Below the pieces are notes generated by a model, which ran no database searches, was not told the DNA's origin, and was given only the letters and a program-made list of their open reading frames with translations. A stretch of 64,000 nucleotides of DNA from Bacteroidales bacterium. Lineage in GTDB: Bacteria > Bacteroidota > Bacteroidia > Bacteroidales > P3. The DNA is taken from contig JAFXAA010000027.1 of the NCBI GenBank assembly GCA_017522105.1, positions 1 through 64,000 on the forward strand. Direction: 5' to 3'. Shown here piece after piece: positions 19,843 through 28,232 of the stretch; position 1 is the stretch's first letter; every line of letters begins with the position of its first letter. The position numbers and the translations under genes were made by a program.

Positions 19843-19940
19843 GGGTCCCTACGGCCCCTCTTCGGCCCCCCTACGGCCCTTCTACGGCCTTCCACTGAAG
19901 AACGGCCGAAGGGGGTCCGTAGAGGGTCCGTAGGGGCTCC
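19843..19940. repeat. 11-bp-word modular hairpin C
   Basis: This occupies the middle of the 390-bp gap between the divergent DUF4294 and SPFH genes, so it is upstream of both. Words are of the type CCTACGGCCCC and TCTTCGGCCCC in 11-bp register. The two arms pair over about 41 nt with single mismatches spread along the stem. The right arm is nearly the same sequence as the left arm plus loop of hairpin A. Outside this element and the SPFH promoter I see nothing else in the gap. Confidence 0.8.
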
Positions 19941-20030
19941 GAGCAAACCCAGTCTGGCAAAGGGCCGGCGAAAATTCCATGGTTAGGGATGCTTGAATGT
20001 CAATGTGTTGCAAAATAATTGAAAAAATAT

Positions 20031-20061
20031 TTTGCCATGTTGAAAATAGTGCATATCTTTG
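20031..20061 (+). promoter_or_regulatory. promoter of the SPFH-ABC operon
   Basis: TTTG (20031-20034, extended TTTTGCCA), 19 bp, TATCTTTG (20054-20061), about 60 nt before ATG 20124. Confidence 0.85.
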
Positions 20062-20123
20062 CACTTGAAATGATATTGAAACAATATCACTGAAAAATGG
20101 ATAAATGACTAAAAATAAGTAAT

Positions 20124-21086
20124 ATGGAAACAAATGAAAAAGTGATGAAAATGGGTGCAGCGAACAATGGCTTCCTGCATTTGGTTCTGAATTTGGCAAT
20201 GGTGGCGCTGGCCATCTGGCTGTGTGCTGTCGCCGGTGCCGAGGGGCTGGCGGGAGCCGGCATTGCGGGCGGTGTGATGTGGGTCGTGTGGGGCTTCCAC
20301 CTGCCCGGCTTCATGGTCATCCAGCCCAACCAGTGCCGTGTGCTGACCTTCTTCGGCCGCTACAGCGGCACGGTGGTGGACAACGGGTTCTTCTGGACCA
20401 ATCCCTTCTACGTGAAGCGCAAGCTGTCGCTGCGTGCCCGCAACATGGACGTGCCCCCCATCAAGGTCAACGACAAGGGCGGCAACCCCATCATGATAGG
20501 CCTCGTGCTGGTGTGGCGCATCAAGGACACCTACAAGGCCTGCTTCAACATTGACGTCGAGGGCGCCACACAGCCCGCCACGAGCCGTCAGGTGGCGGTG
20601 AACACCAACAGCACCACCGTGCAGCAGCAGCTCAAGGGCTACGACAACTTCGTGTCGGTGCAGAGCGACTCGGCCCTGCGCAAGGTGGCGAGCCTCTATG
20701 CCTACGACAACCTCGAGGACAAGAACGAGGTGACGCTGCGCAACGGTGGCGACGAGGTCAACCGCCGTCTGGAGCAGGAGATCAGCCGCCATCTCGACAT
20801 TGCCGGCATCGAGGTGGTTGAGGCCCGCATCAACTACCTGGCCTACGCACAGGAGATTGCCAGCGTCATGCTCAAGCGCCAGCAGGCCGAGGCCATCATC
20901 GCCGCCCGCGAGAAGATTGTGGAGGGCGCCGTGAGCATGGTGGACATGGCGCTGAAGAAGCTTGCCGCAGACAAGGTGGTGGAGATGGACGACGAGCGCA
21001 AGGCCGCCATGGTGAGCAACCTGATGGTGGTGCTCTGCGGCGACGAAGGTGCGAGCCCGGTGGTCAATACGGGAAGCATTTATTAA
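20124..21086 (+). CDS. SPFH (band 7/stomatin-like) membrane protein
   Basis: A 320-residue protein with two N-terminal membrane helices (about residues 18-60) followed by an SPFH domain (GFMVIQPNQCRVLTFFGRYSGTV ... LSLRARNMDVPPIKVNDKGGNPIMI). The C-terminal part is helical, with the flotillin-like AYAQEIASVMLKRQQAEAIIAAREKIV. SPFH proteins form membrane microdomain scaffolds that recruit or regulate transporters and proteases. It heads an operon with an ABC exporter, an Arc-like protein and a hydrolase. The stop codon is the first element of a heptamer array, 21084-21164. Confidence 0.9.
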   Translation: METNEKVMKMGAANNGFLHLVLNLAMVALAIWLCAVAGAEGLAGAGIAGGVMWVVWGFHLPGFMVIQPNQCRVLTFFGRYSGTVVDNGFFWTNPFYVKRKLSLRARNMDVPPIKVNDKGGNPIMIGLVLVWRIKDTYKACFNIDVEGATQPATSRQVAVNTNSTTVQQQLKGYDNFVSVQSDSALRKVASLYAYDNLEDKNEVTLRNGGDEVNRRLEQEISRHLDIAGIEVVEARINYLAYAQEIASVMLKRQQAEAIIAAREKIVEGAVSMVDMALKKLAADKVVEMDDERKAAMVSNLMVVLCGDEGASPVVNTGSIY

Positions 21087-21164
21087 GTTTTGAGTTTTAA
21101 GTTTTGAGTTGTGAGTGGGGCGGAAGCCACTTAAAGCTTACAGCTTAAAACTAAACGCTAAGAA
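21084..21164. repeat. 7-bp-word hairpin starting at the SPFH stop codon
   Basis: Five heptamers from the stop codon on (TAAGTTT, TGAGTTT, TAAGTTT, TGAGTTG, TGAGTGG), each beginning with TAA or TGA, form the left arm. The right arm is CTTAAAG, CTTACAG, CTTAAAA, CTAAACG and CTAAG. They are partly complementary. A 7-bp period places stop codons in all three frames. Confidence 0.8.
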
Positions 21165-21169
21165 AAGGC

Positions 21170-21946
21170 ATGGAAGAGATATTGAAAGTTGAAGGGCTCA
21201 GCAAGACGTTCACGCTGAGCCGCAAGCAGCAGAAGATAGAACGCTCCGCGGCACGGAAGAAAGTGGCTGTGGACAACCTGTCGTTCAGCGCCTACAAGGG
21301 CGAGATATTCGGCCTGCTGGGTCCCAACGGGGCCGGCAAGACCACCACCCTGCGCATGCTGAGCACCCTGATAAAGCCTGACAGCGGTGACGCTGTGCTC
21401 GGCGGCAGCTCGGTGGTGCACCAGCCGGAAGAGGTGAGGGCCAAGATAGGCTTCCTCACCAGTGAGCTGAAGCTGGAGGACTTCTTCACGCCGAACTATC
21501 TGTTCGACTTCTTCAGCGAGCTGCACGGCGTGGAGGAAAGCAAGAGGGAGGAACGGAAAAAGGAAATGTTCGTACGCTTCGGCATAGACAAGTTCGCTGA
21601 AGTCAAGGTGGCCAACCTCTCGACGGGCATGAAGCAGAAACTGAGCCTCGTCATCTCGCTGGTGCACGACCCGGAGGTTATCATCTTCGACGAGCCCACC
21701 AACGGCCTTGACGTGTTGACGGCGCGCACGGTGACCGACTACCTGCAGGAGCTGCGTGCCGAGGGCAAGACCATCATCCTGAGCACGCACATCTTCTCGC
21801 TGGTGGAGCGCCTGTGCGACCGCGTGGGCATAATCATTGACGGCCGTCTCATCGCTTGCGGCAGCCTCGGCGAGGTGTGCAACGGTATGAGCATCGAGGA
21901 CCGTTTCTTCGAGATGTACAAAGAAGTGAAAGGAGGTGAAGAATGA
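21170..21946 (+). CDS. ABC transporter ATP-binding protein (NatA/CcmA-like)
   Basis: A 258-residue ATPase: Walker [10 protein letters not shown], signature [11 protein letters not shown], Walker B VIIFDEP, and the H-loop STHIFS. It belongs to the class that pairs with ABC-2 permeases (Na+/drug/polysaccharide export). The next gene, an ABC-2 permease, overlaps it by 4 bp (ATGA), so the pair forms one exporter. An unusual feature is the basic insertion [15 protein letters not shown] near residue 20, before the Walker A motif. Confidence 0.93.
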   Translation: MEEILKVEGLSKTFTLSRKQQKIERSAARKKVAVDNLSFSAYKGEIFGLLGPNGAGKTTTLRMLSTLIKPDSGDAVLGGSSVVHQPEEVRAKIGFLTSELKLEDFFTPNYLFDFFSELHGVEESKREERKKEMFVRFGIDKFAEVKVANLSTGMKQKLSLVISLVHDPEVIIFDEPTNGLDVLTARTVTDYLQELRAEGKTIILSTHIFSLVERLCDRVGIIIDGRLIACGSLGEVCNGMSIEDRFFEMYKEVKGGEE

Positions 21947-23118
21947 AAAGCAACACATGGACAATCATCAAGAAAGAGTTTGCGCGCTTCTTCGGCGACC
22001 GGCAGCTGCTGTTCACCACGGTCATCATGCCTGGCCTGCTGATATACATCATCTACAGCCTCATGGGCAGCGGCATACAGAGTATGGTCACCGAAGGGCA
22101 GGACGAGCGTGTGACGTTGGGGGTGGAGAACATGCCTGCAAGTCTGGCGCCGCTTATTATGACCCCGGATAACGAGGTTGTGCCTATGACCTTCGGCGAG
22201 AAGGAAATAGCAATGTTGGCAGACAAGGATGTGAACATGGTGCTGGTGCGTTTCCCCGAGGGGTTTGACGAGCAGGTTGCCGCCTATGACCCGCAGGGTG
22301 ACGGCGTGGTGCCCAACGTGGAGGTCTACTATAACAGCACCAACAATGCCGCGATGCGGGAGTACATGAAAATCAACGGCGTGCTGGGCAACTATGCGCG
22401 GCCATTCACGGTCAACGTGCCGCAGAATGAGGGGCAGCGCTTCGACCAGGCCAGCGAGGAGAGTATCGGCGCCATGATATGGGGCAAGATACTGCCTATG
22501 CTGATTATGATGATGCTCTTCAGCGGAGTGATGGCCATAGCGCCCAGCAGCATAGCAGGCGAAAAGGAACGCGGCACCATAGCCACGCTGTTGGTGACGC
22601 CCATGAAGCGCAACGAGCTTGCCCTGGGCAAGGTGGTGTCGCTTAGCTGCATAGCACTGCTCAGCGGATTGTCGAGCTTCGTGGGCATAGCCCTCTCGCT
22701 GCCCAAGATGGTGGCCATGGGGGATGGGGTGGACCTGGGCTTCCACTACACTACAGCCGACTACTTTGCCCTGTTGCTGGTCATCCTCGCCTCGGTGCTC
22801 ATCATGTCCTCTGCGGTGAGCCTTCTGTCGGCGCTGGCCAAGGATGTGAAGAACGCCGGCACCATGGTGACGCCCTTCATGCTGGTGGTGATGCTTGCAG
22901 GCCTGCTGCCGATGATGCAGAGCGAGGTGCCAACGGGGGTTGTGACCTACCTCATACCGTTCTACAACAGCATAGAGGTGATGACGGCGGTGTTCTCGCA
23001 CGAGCTGGCGTGGATGCCGGTGGTCGTCACGCTGGCCTCCAACGTGGTGTATACTGGCATTGCGGTGTGGGGATTGACAAGGATGTTCAACAGCGAGAAG
23101 ATAATGTTTGCCCGATGA
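21943..23118 (+). CDS. ABC-2 type permease
   Basis: A 391-residue permease. A first helix (residues 25-45, LFTTVIMPGLLIYIIYSLMG) is followed by a large extracytoplasmic domain (about 50-175) and five helices, with the ABC-2 core SSIAGEKERGTIATLLVTPMKRNELALGK near residue 205. This matches NatB-like or ABC-2_3 exporters. Substrate unknown. It overlaps the ATPase gene and the following Arc-like gene by ATGA junctions, indicating tight translational coupling. Confidence 0.9.
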   Translation: MKSNTWTIIKKEFARFFGDRQLLFTTVIMPGLLIYIIYSLMGSGIQSMVTEGQDERVTLGVENMPASLAPLIMTPDNEVVPMTFGEKEIAMLADKDVNMVLVRFPEGFDEQVAAYDPQGDGVVPNVEVYYNSTNNAAMREYMKINGVLGNYARPFTVNVPQNEGQRFDQASEESIGAMIWGKILPMLIMMMLFSGVMAIAPSSIAGEKERGTIATLLVTPMKRNELALGKVVSLSCIALLSGLSSFVGIALSLPKMVAMGDGVDLGFHYTTADYFALLLVILASVLIMSSAVSLLSALAKDVKNAGTMVTPFMLVVMLAGLLPMMQSEVPTGVVTYLIPFYNSIEVMTAVFSHELAWMPVVVTLASNVVYTGIAVWGLTRMFNSEKIMFAR

Positions 23119-23273
23119 AGAAGAATTTTGCACTGCGGATTGACTCGGAAGTCTACGACGCCATCGAGAGATGGGCCGCCGATGAGTTCCGCAGTGCCAA
23201 CGGGCAGATAGAATGGATAATAGCAGAGGCCCTAAAAAAGGCTAAGCGGATGCCCAAAAAGAAGCAGGAATGA
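23115..23273 (+). CDS. Arc-like ribbon-helix-helix protein
   Basis: A 52-residue protein, KKNFALRIDSEVYDAIERWA followed by DEFRSANGQIEWIIAEALKK, matching the Arc/MetJ-type ribbon-helix-helix DNA-binding fold (beta strand NFALRID, two helices). It overlaps the permease stop and the hydrolase start by 4 bp on each side, so it is a genuine internal cistron despite its size. It may autoregulate the operon, or act with the SPFH protein; this is inference. It is not accompanied by a recognisable toxin. Confidence 0.8.
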   Translation: MKKNFALRIDSEVYDAIERWAADEFRSANGQIEWIIAEALKKAKRMPKKKQE

Positions 23274-24607
23274 GAAAAGTGGCAATAATAATGATGCTGT
23301 GCGTGGGCCTTGCGGCACACGCACAGTGGTATACGGGAATGAGCCAGAAGACGGGTCTGGTGCTGTGCATACACCTGTCGGGCGAGGAAGCGCGGTTGTA
23401 CAGCCCGCTGCAGACGCAGGAGCCGATACCTGTGAGCACATGGAGCCTGCGCGGCGACACGCTGCGCATGGAGTGCAAGAGTATAGGATTCAAGACTGTG
23501 CTTGCACGCCACGACGACGGTTGGCAGGGCTACTGGAAGCAGGGCATCATGAAGGAGGACATCGTCTTCAGCCCTGCCGATACCCTCTTCAGCCTGCGGC
23601 GGCCGCAGACACCTGTGGCGCCCTACCGCTTTGCGGAGGAGACCGTCACGGCGGACTACACAGACAGCCAGGGCAACGCCGTGCATCTGGAGGGCACGCT
23701 GACCTACCCCAAAGGCGAAGGACGCTACCCGTGCGTGGTGATGGTCAGCGGCAGCGGCCAGCAGAACCGCGACGAGGAGATAATGCAACACAAGCCATTC
23801 CTGGTGCTGGCCGACTACCTGGCATCGCGCGGCATAGCCATGCTGCGCTACGACGATCGCGGCGTGGGTGGAAGCACAGGCGTGATTGACAGTGCCGACA
23901 CGCGGCTTTTCAGCGAGGACGCCGAGGCAATGCTGCGCGCCGTGAAGGGGAACCGGCATGTGGACAACCGGCGGCTGGGCATGGGAGGCCACAGCGAGGG
24001 CGGCGCCATAGCCCCCATGGTGGCGGCGAGAAACAGCGATGTGCGGTTCGTGGTGATGCTGGCAGGGCAGGGCTGTACGGGCACGGAAGTAATGGTGCAG
24101 CAGAACGAAGCCCTCTTCCGCAGCCGTGGCGTGAGCGAGAGGCTCTGTAAGGTGCGCGGAGCCTGCATGCGCGAGCTGTTTGCCCTGCCGCAGGGTAGCA
24201 CTGTGAAGGATTATCAGGCAGTAATATTGCGTCATGCGGAAGGCCTCGGCAAGGCTGAAGCCGACAGCATAGAGCTGAAGAAAGGCATGGCCTACGCCAT
24301 AAGGCAACAGCTGGGCAGCAGATGGATGCAGTCTTTTCTGGGGTTCGACCCAGCGGAGTTCCTGCCACGGGTGAAATGCGCGGTGCTGGCACTGAACGGT
24401 ACCAAGGACTGTCAGGTGTTGGCGGAGCCGAACATGCGGCGCATCAAGGAGTTGTGCCCCAAGGCTGACTGCCGTGCCGTGGAGGGGCTGAACCACCTGT
24501 TCCAGCACTGCTCTACGGGCGATGCCGCCGAATACATGCTGATAGAGGAGACTTTTGCACCGGAAGCGATGCAGGCTGTGGCCGACTGGATTTTGGGGTT
24601 GCGTTAG
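23270..24607 (+). CDS. secreted alpha/beta hydrolase
   Basis: A 445-residue exported hydrolase: signal peptide (MRKVAIIMMLCVGLAAHA), an N-terminal beta-rich region of about 100 residues, then an alpha/beta-hydrolase core with VMVSGSGQQNRDE (oxyanion region), YDDRGVGGSTG and the nucleophile elbow G-H-S-E-G-G near residue 237. The C-terminal EGLNHLFQ supplies the catalytic His. Resembles S9-like esterases/peptidases common in Bacteroidales; substrate unknown. The gene ends 4 bp inside the convergent histidine-kinase gene. Confidence 0.88.
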   Translation: MRKVAIIMMLCVGLAAHAQWYTGMSQKTGLVLCIHLSGEEARLYSPLQTQEPIPVSTWSLRGDTLRMECKSIGFKTVLARHDDGWQGYWKQGIMKEDIVFSPADTLFSLRRPQTPVAPYRFAEETVTADYTDSQGNAVHLEGTLTYPKGEGRYPCVVMVSGSGQQNRDEEIMQHKPFLVLADYLASRGIAMLRYDDRGVGGSTGVIDSADTRLFSEDAEAMLRAVKGNRHVDNRRLGMGGHSEGGAIAPMVAARNSDVRFVVMLAGQGCTGTEVMVQQNEALFRSRGVSERLCKVRGACMRELFALPQGSTVKDYQAVILRHAEGLGKAEADSIELKKGMAYAIRQQLGSRWMQSFLGFDPAEFLPRVKCAVLALNGTKDCQVLAEPNMRRIKELCPKADCRAVEGLNHLFQHCSTGDAAEYMLIEETFAPEAMQAVADWILGLR

Positions 24608-25830
24608 GCTTTGAGGGGTAGGCTGACGATGAAGGTGGAACCCTGGCCGGGCTCGCTCTCAAGGGCAATGTGGCCGTGGTGCAGGCGCACCACCTGGGCT
24701 ACGTAGTTGAGCCCTATGCCGAAGCCTTTTACGTTGTGCACGTTGCCCGTGGATACACGGTAGAACTTCTCGAAGATGTGCTTTTGGTCGGCCTTGGCAA
24801 TGCCGATTCCATGGTCTTGCACACGGATTACGAAATGCTTGCCTTCGATGGCGGTGCTGACGACGATGTGGGGGGCGCCGGTGGAGTATTTGATGCCGTT
24901 GTCGACGAGGTTGTAGATAAGGTTGGTCATGTGCAGCTCGTCGGCGATGACTATTGAGGGGGTGGCGTCGAGGTGGCGCTCCACGCTGCCGCCGCGGTTG
25001 GCAAGGGTGAGCTTGAAGCTGGTGAGCACTTTGTCGGTCAGGGCGTTGAAGTCTACTTCTTTGGGGTTCATGCTGAAGTTTTTGTTGCCCATCTTGGCGC
25101 TCTGTAGGATGGTCTCCACGAGCAAGCGCATGCGCTGGTTCTCGTCGGCCACGATGTTGATGAAGTTTGCCCGTGAGGCGTTGTCCTGTGAGATGGTTTC
25201 GTCGCTGAGCATCTCGCAGGCGAGGCTGATGGTGGAGATGGGGGTTTTAATCTCGTGGGTCATGTTGTTGATGAACTCATTCTTCATCTGGTCAAGCTTG
25301 CGCTGGTTGGCGATGGTGCGGAGCGAGAGGATGAACATGACGGCGATGATGAGCAGCAGGAAGATGCTCATGTAGAGGTAGAGGTTGGGGTTGCGTTGCA
25401 GGAAAAGCTCGGCGTCGGGGAAGCTGAGAATGATGAAGTATTGGCTGCTGGAGACGACGCCCTGTGGGCGGAAGCTGTATCGGTATGGCGAGTACTCAAG
25501 GTCGTCCTCGTGGCGCGGGTTGGAGCTGTATAGGAATGACCCCTGCGAGCCGTCGTATACACCTATTACGGGGTGCATGTCGATGCCGTTGATGATGAGC
25601 TCCTCGACAATGAGCGAGTCGAGGTCTTGGTAGCTGAAGTTGGCCGAGTTGTAGGGCTTGTCGCTGTCGAGCTGTTTGATGACTTCTTCCATGGCGTTGC
25701 CAACGCTGACGCTGAACATGTTGTCGCTGATGGAAAAGGTGCGGCGCGTCTGGATGAGTTGTACGACCACAAGACTGACGGCTGCAATGGCGAAAATGGA
25801 TATTATAAAGACACTAAACCACCGTTTCAT
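24604..25830 (-). CDS. two-transmembrane sensor histidine kinase (RprX-like)
   Basis: A 408-residue kinase. TM1 (about residues 5-27), a periplasmic sensor segment, TM2 (LYLYMSIFLLLIIAVMFIL, about 150-170), the HisKA phosphoacceptor motif NNMTHEIKTPIST, then HATPase boxes IYNLVDNGIKY (N), VQDHGIGIAKADQ (G1), FEKFYRV (F) and GFGIGLNYV (G2). The layout and N-terminal pattern resemble RprX of Bacteroides, but I am not certain of orthology. No response regulator is adjacent, so the kinase is an orphan here. ATG 25830 is chosen because the much longer frame from 26238 runs antisense to mtnN. Confidence 0.88.
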   Translation of the reverse strand: MKRWFSVFIISIFAIAAVSLVVVQLIQTRRTFSISDNMFSVSVGNAMEEVIKQLDSDKPYNSANFSYQDLDSLIVEELIINGIDMHPVIGVYDGSQGSFLYSSNPRHEDDLEYSPYRYSFRPQGVVSSSQYFIILSFPDAELFLQRNPNLYLYMSIFLLLIIAVMFILSLRTIANQRKLDQMKNEFINNMTHEIKTPISTISLACEMLSDETISQDNASRANFINIVADENQRMRLLVETILQSAKMGNKNFSMNPKEVDFNALTDKVLTSFKLTLANRGGSVERHLDATPSIVIADELHMTNLIYNLVDNGIKYSTGAPHIVVSTAIEGKHFVIRVQDHGIGIAKADQKHIFEKFYRVSTGNVHNVKGFGIGLNYVAQVVRLHHGHIALESEPGQGSTFIVSLPLKA

Positions 25831-25917
25831 AGTATGCTGTTGATTCTTTAAGATGTTCTTATAACGGACGTTAAAAAAAAATATTATGCGCGGTGGCGGC
25901 ATTTGCAAAAAAAGTTG

Positions 25918-25925
25918 TACTTTTG
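25918..25925 (+). promoter_or_regulatory. -7 element upstream of mtnN-luxS
   Basis: TACTTTTGCA, 21 nt before ATG 25946. The -33 box is not at the ideal distance. Confidence 0.5.
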
Positions 25926-25945
25926 CAAGAAATAAACGCAAAGAT

Positions 25946-26632
25946 ATGAAGATAGGAGTGATAATAGCCATGGATATTGAGTATCGGCAGATGCACGATA
26001 CACTTGGGGGCGATACCGGGCGCCTCGGCAACAACGAGATTGTCCTTTGGCAGTGTGGCATCGGCAAAGTGAACGCTGCTGTTGGCACCATGCGCCTCGT
26101 GCAGCAGCACCACCCCGACGCTATTTTAAGCACGGGCTTGGCTGGTGGCATAGACCCGCTGATGAGGGTTATGGATGTTTTTGCAGCCACGCAATGTGTG
26201 TACCACGATGTGGATTGCGGCGGCATTAGCGATGGCACGATGTGCCCGCTTGGCCAGGTGCAGGGGTTGCCGGCACGTTATGATGCAGACAAACGCCTTG
26301 TAGACCACGCTCTGGACGTTATGGCCGGCATCAACGAGACGCCTAAGCCGATACTCCGCACTGGCCTTATCTGCACGGGTGACCAGTTCATCACGGACCG
26401 TGAGCGACAGAATGTCATCAAGCGCCACTTCCCGGACGGGCTGGCCTGCGATATGGAAAGCGCAGCCATAGCGCAGACATGCTATCTGGAAGGCATACCG
26501 TTCATGAGTCTACGCGTCATTAGTGACACGCCGGGCAATACCGAGGATCACCATCTCCAGTGGGCCGATTTCCTTGCATCTATGTGCGACCGCTCGTTCC
26601 GTTTCGTGAAAACGTATTTAAGCACTCTTTAA
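25946..26632 (+). CDS. mtnN: 5'-methylthioadenosine/S-adenosylhomocysteine nucleosidase
   Basis: A 228-residue nucleosidase removing adenine from S-adenosylhomocysteine and methylthioadenosine. Signatures: IGVIIAMDIEYRQM, GIGKVNAAVGT, STGLAGGID, and the catalytic region CDMESAAIAQTCYLEGIPF ending in RVISDTPG. ATG 25946 follows the -7 element. luxS starts 13 bp downstream, forming the two-step activated-methyl-cycle pathway (SAH to S-ribosylhomocysteine, then to homocysteine and DPD). Confidence 0.94.
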   Translation: MKIGVIIAMDIEYRQMHDTLGGDTGRLGNNEIVLWQCGIGKVNAAVGTMRLVQQHHPDAILSTGLAGGIDPLMRVMDVFAATQCVYHDVDCGGISDGTMCPLGQVQGLPARYDADKRLVDHALDVMAGINETPKPILRTGLICTGDQFITDRERQNVIKRHFPDGLACDMESAAIAQTCYLEGIPFMSLRVISDTPGNTEDHHLQWADFLASMCDRSFRFVKTYLSTL

Positions 26633-26645
26633 TAAACACAGAGTA

Positions 26646-27140
26646 ATGGAAGTAATACAAAGTTTTACCATTGATCATACCCACTTGAAGCCCGGCATAT
26701 ATGTGTCGCGTATCGACAGGGGTTTCACGACATTCGACCTCCGCATCACCGAGCCCAACCGTGAGCCCGCCGTTGCGCCGTCGGCCATGCACAGTATGGA
26801 GCACCTGATGGCCACATGGTTCCGCAACTCACAGTCCAAGGACGATGTGGTGTATGTGGGCCCCATGGGCTGCCTCACGGGCATGTACATCATCATGACT
26901 GGCAGCTACACGGTCGAGGACATGCGTCAGCTCACCATGCAGTGCCTTGAATGGATACTGACGCAGACCGAGGTGCCCGCCACCACACCGGAGACCTGCG
27001 GCAACTACCTGCTGCACGACCTGCCCATGTGTCTGTGGGAGAGCCGCCGTTACCTCGGACGCCTCCGCAACGACTTCCACAGCGAGTACACCAAACTTGA
27101 GGTTACGCTGGCCGACGGCAAAGTGTTTGCCGATGCCTGA
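26646..27140 (+). CDS. luxS: S-ribosylhomocysteine lyase LuxS
   Basis: A 164-residue metalloenzyme cleaving S-ribosylhomocysteine to homocysteine and DPD, the autoinducer-2 precursor. The metal-binding motif H-S-M-E-H is near residue 49 and the third ligand Cys lies in TCGNYLLHDL near residue 119. GCLTGMY matches the active-site loop. It is co-transcribed with mtnN (13-bp gap), so a methyl-recycling role is certain in principle; AI-2 signalling cannot be judged from this window. Confidence 0.96.
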   Translation: MEVIQSFTIDHTHLKPGIYVSRIDRGFTTFDLRITEPNREPAVAPSAMHSMEHLMATWFRNSQSKDDVVYVGPMGCLTGMYIIMTGSYTVEDMRQLTMQCLEWILTQTEVPATTPETCGNYLLHDLPMCLWESRRYLGRLRNDFHSEYTKLEVTLADGKVFADA

Positions 27141-27152
27141 ACCGGTATAACG

Positions 27153-28223
27153 TTAAAACTCGTAGATATATGACCACTCGATGAAGTCAATGTGGTCATA
27201 GTGCACTTTCATGCCGGCGCCGACCAGATGATGGCCGGCGTCGCCTATTCTGTAGTACACCGCCACGCGCTCATAGTATTGCTCCCAGTTCAAGTGGTAA
27301 TAGGCCAGGTAGTGAGCCAGGCCGAGGCGCAGTGTCAATGGTCCCCATTGGGTGTCGAAGAAGCCGAAGAGGGCAGGATAGATGGGCAACTCGTCGTCCG
27401 GCGCCATACGGCGGTGCGAGAAGTTGTAGCTCATGTCTAACGCCCCACCGACGGAGAAGCAGGGGTACAGGCGTTGCAAGTAACCCATCTGTACGGTGTA
27501 GGTTGGGTAGTATTTGATGTCGTCAAGCGCGTCGTAGCGTGACATGACCGCTCCCGGCGCTACCAGCAGGAACGGCCGCCCATAGGTGTGGAAGCTGCTG
27601 TCGCTGCGGAAAGAGGGGCGATGGTTGTAGGAGCGGCGGGCAGGACCGTAGCGCAGCCCCAACTCGGCCTGCAGGTAGTTAAGGCCGTGGTTGGGCTTGT
27701 AGAGGTAGCCGTTGCTTGAGTGCACCAGCTTCGCCGTCAGCGTCAGGGTGAGCCTGTCGGTCAGTGGCTGGTCGTAGACGAAGCCAAGGTCAATCAGGCA
27801 GTTGAGCGGCGAGCCGATGAAGCTGTTTGCCGTGTCGTGGGTGACGCTGTAGGGCTTGGTGTACATTGACACCCCTACGCTGTAAGTCCATCCCAGTCGC
27901 CCGATGATGGGGCCGTGCAGCGTGCCTGCCAGCCCGAGGCGGTCGCCGGCCACGCTGTTCCAGATGTGGGCGTAGTTCATGCGTACACCCAGCATCGGCT
28001 CGCCCCAGAAACGGTGCCAGAAGCGTGTGCTGTCGCTCTGCTGCCATAGGGCCGCCAAGTCTATGCCCGCCGTGGGCGAGCGGCCGTCAAACGGCGACCC
28101 GTTGGTGGCTATCACCATGCCGCCGGTACCCCCGATGGCATAATGAGTAGGTTGCCCCTCGGCTGCTGTGTGGATTAACACAAGCAGCACAAGGGGCAAC
28201 CATATTTTATGCAGTGTCTGCAT
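27153..28223 (-). CDS. acyloxyacyl hydrolase/PagL-like outer-membrane deacylase
   Basis: A 356-residue beta-barrel protein with a signal peptide (cleavage near A-E-G-Q). Near residue 165 it has VHSSNGYLYKPNHGLNYLQ, which contains the H-x-S-N catalytic element of PagL-type lipid A 3-O-deacylases and is the form found in Bacteroidota acyloxyacyl hydrolases. The spacing of the catalytic Glu differs from Pseudomonas PagL, so activity on lipid A is inferred. It follows the acyl-CoA dehydrogenase by 9 bp and may be in its operon. Confidence 0.72.
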   Translation of the reverse strand: MQTLHKIWLPLVLLVLIHTAAEGQPTHYAIGGTGGMVIATNGSPFDGRSPTAGIDLAALWQQSDSTRFWHRFWGEPMLGVRMNYAHIWNSVAGDRLGLAGTLHGPIIGRLGWTYSVGVSMYTKPYSVTHDTANSFIGSPLNCLIDLGFVYDQPLTDRLTLTLTAKLVHSSNGYLYKPNHGLNYLQAELGLRYGPARRSYNHRPSFRSDSSFHTYGRPFLLVAPGAVMSRYDALDDIKYYPTYTVQMGYLQRLYPCFSVGGALDMSYNFSHRRMAPDDELPIYPALFGFFDTQWGPLTLRLGLAHYLAYYHLNWEQYYERVAVYYRIGDAGHHLVGAGMKVHYDHIDFIEWSYIYEF

Positions 28224-28232
28224 AGTCGTGTC

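Noticed and set aside
23115-23273. Arc-like protein as an antitoxin
   Set aside because: Neighbours are an ABC permease and a hydrolase with signal peptide; no toxin-like small gene overlaps.
25831-26238. N-terminal extension of the histidine kinase to 26238
   Set aside because: The extra 136 residues are antisense to mtnN and to its promoter; ATG 25830 begins a standard first membrane helix.
26646-27140. luxS as evidence of quorum sensing
   Set aside because: The linkage to mtnN shows methyl recycling; no AI-2 receptor or transporter is in the window.
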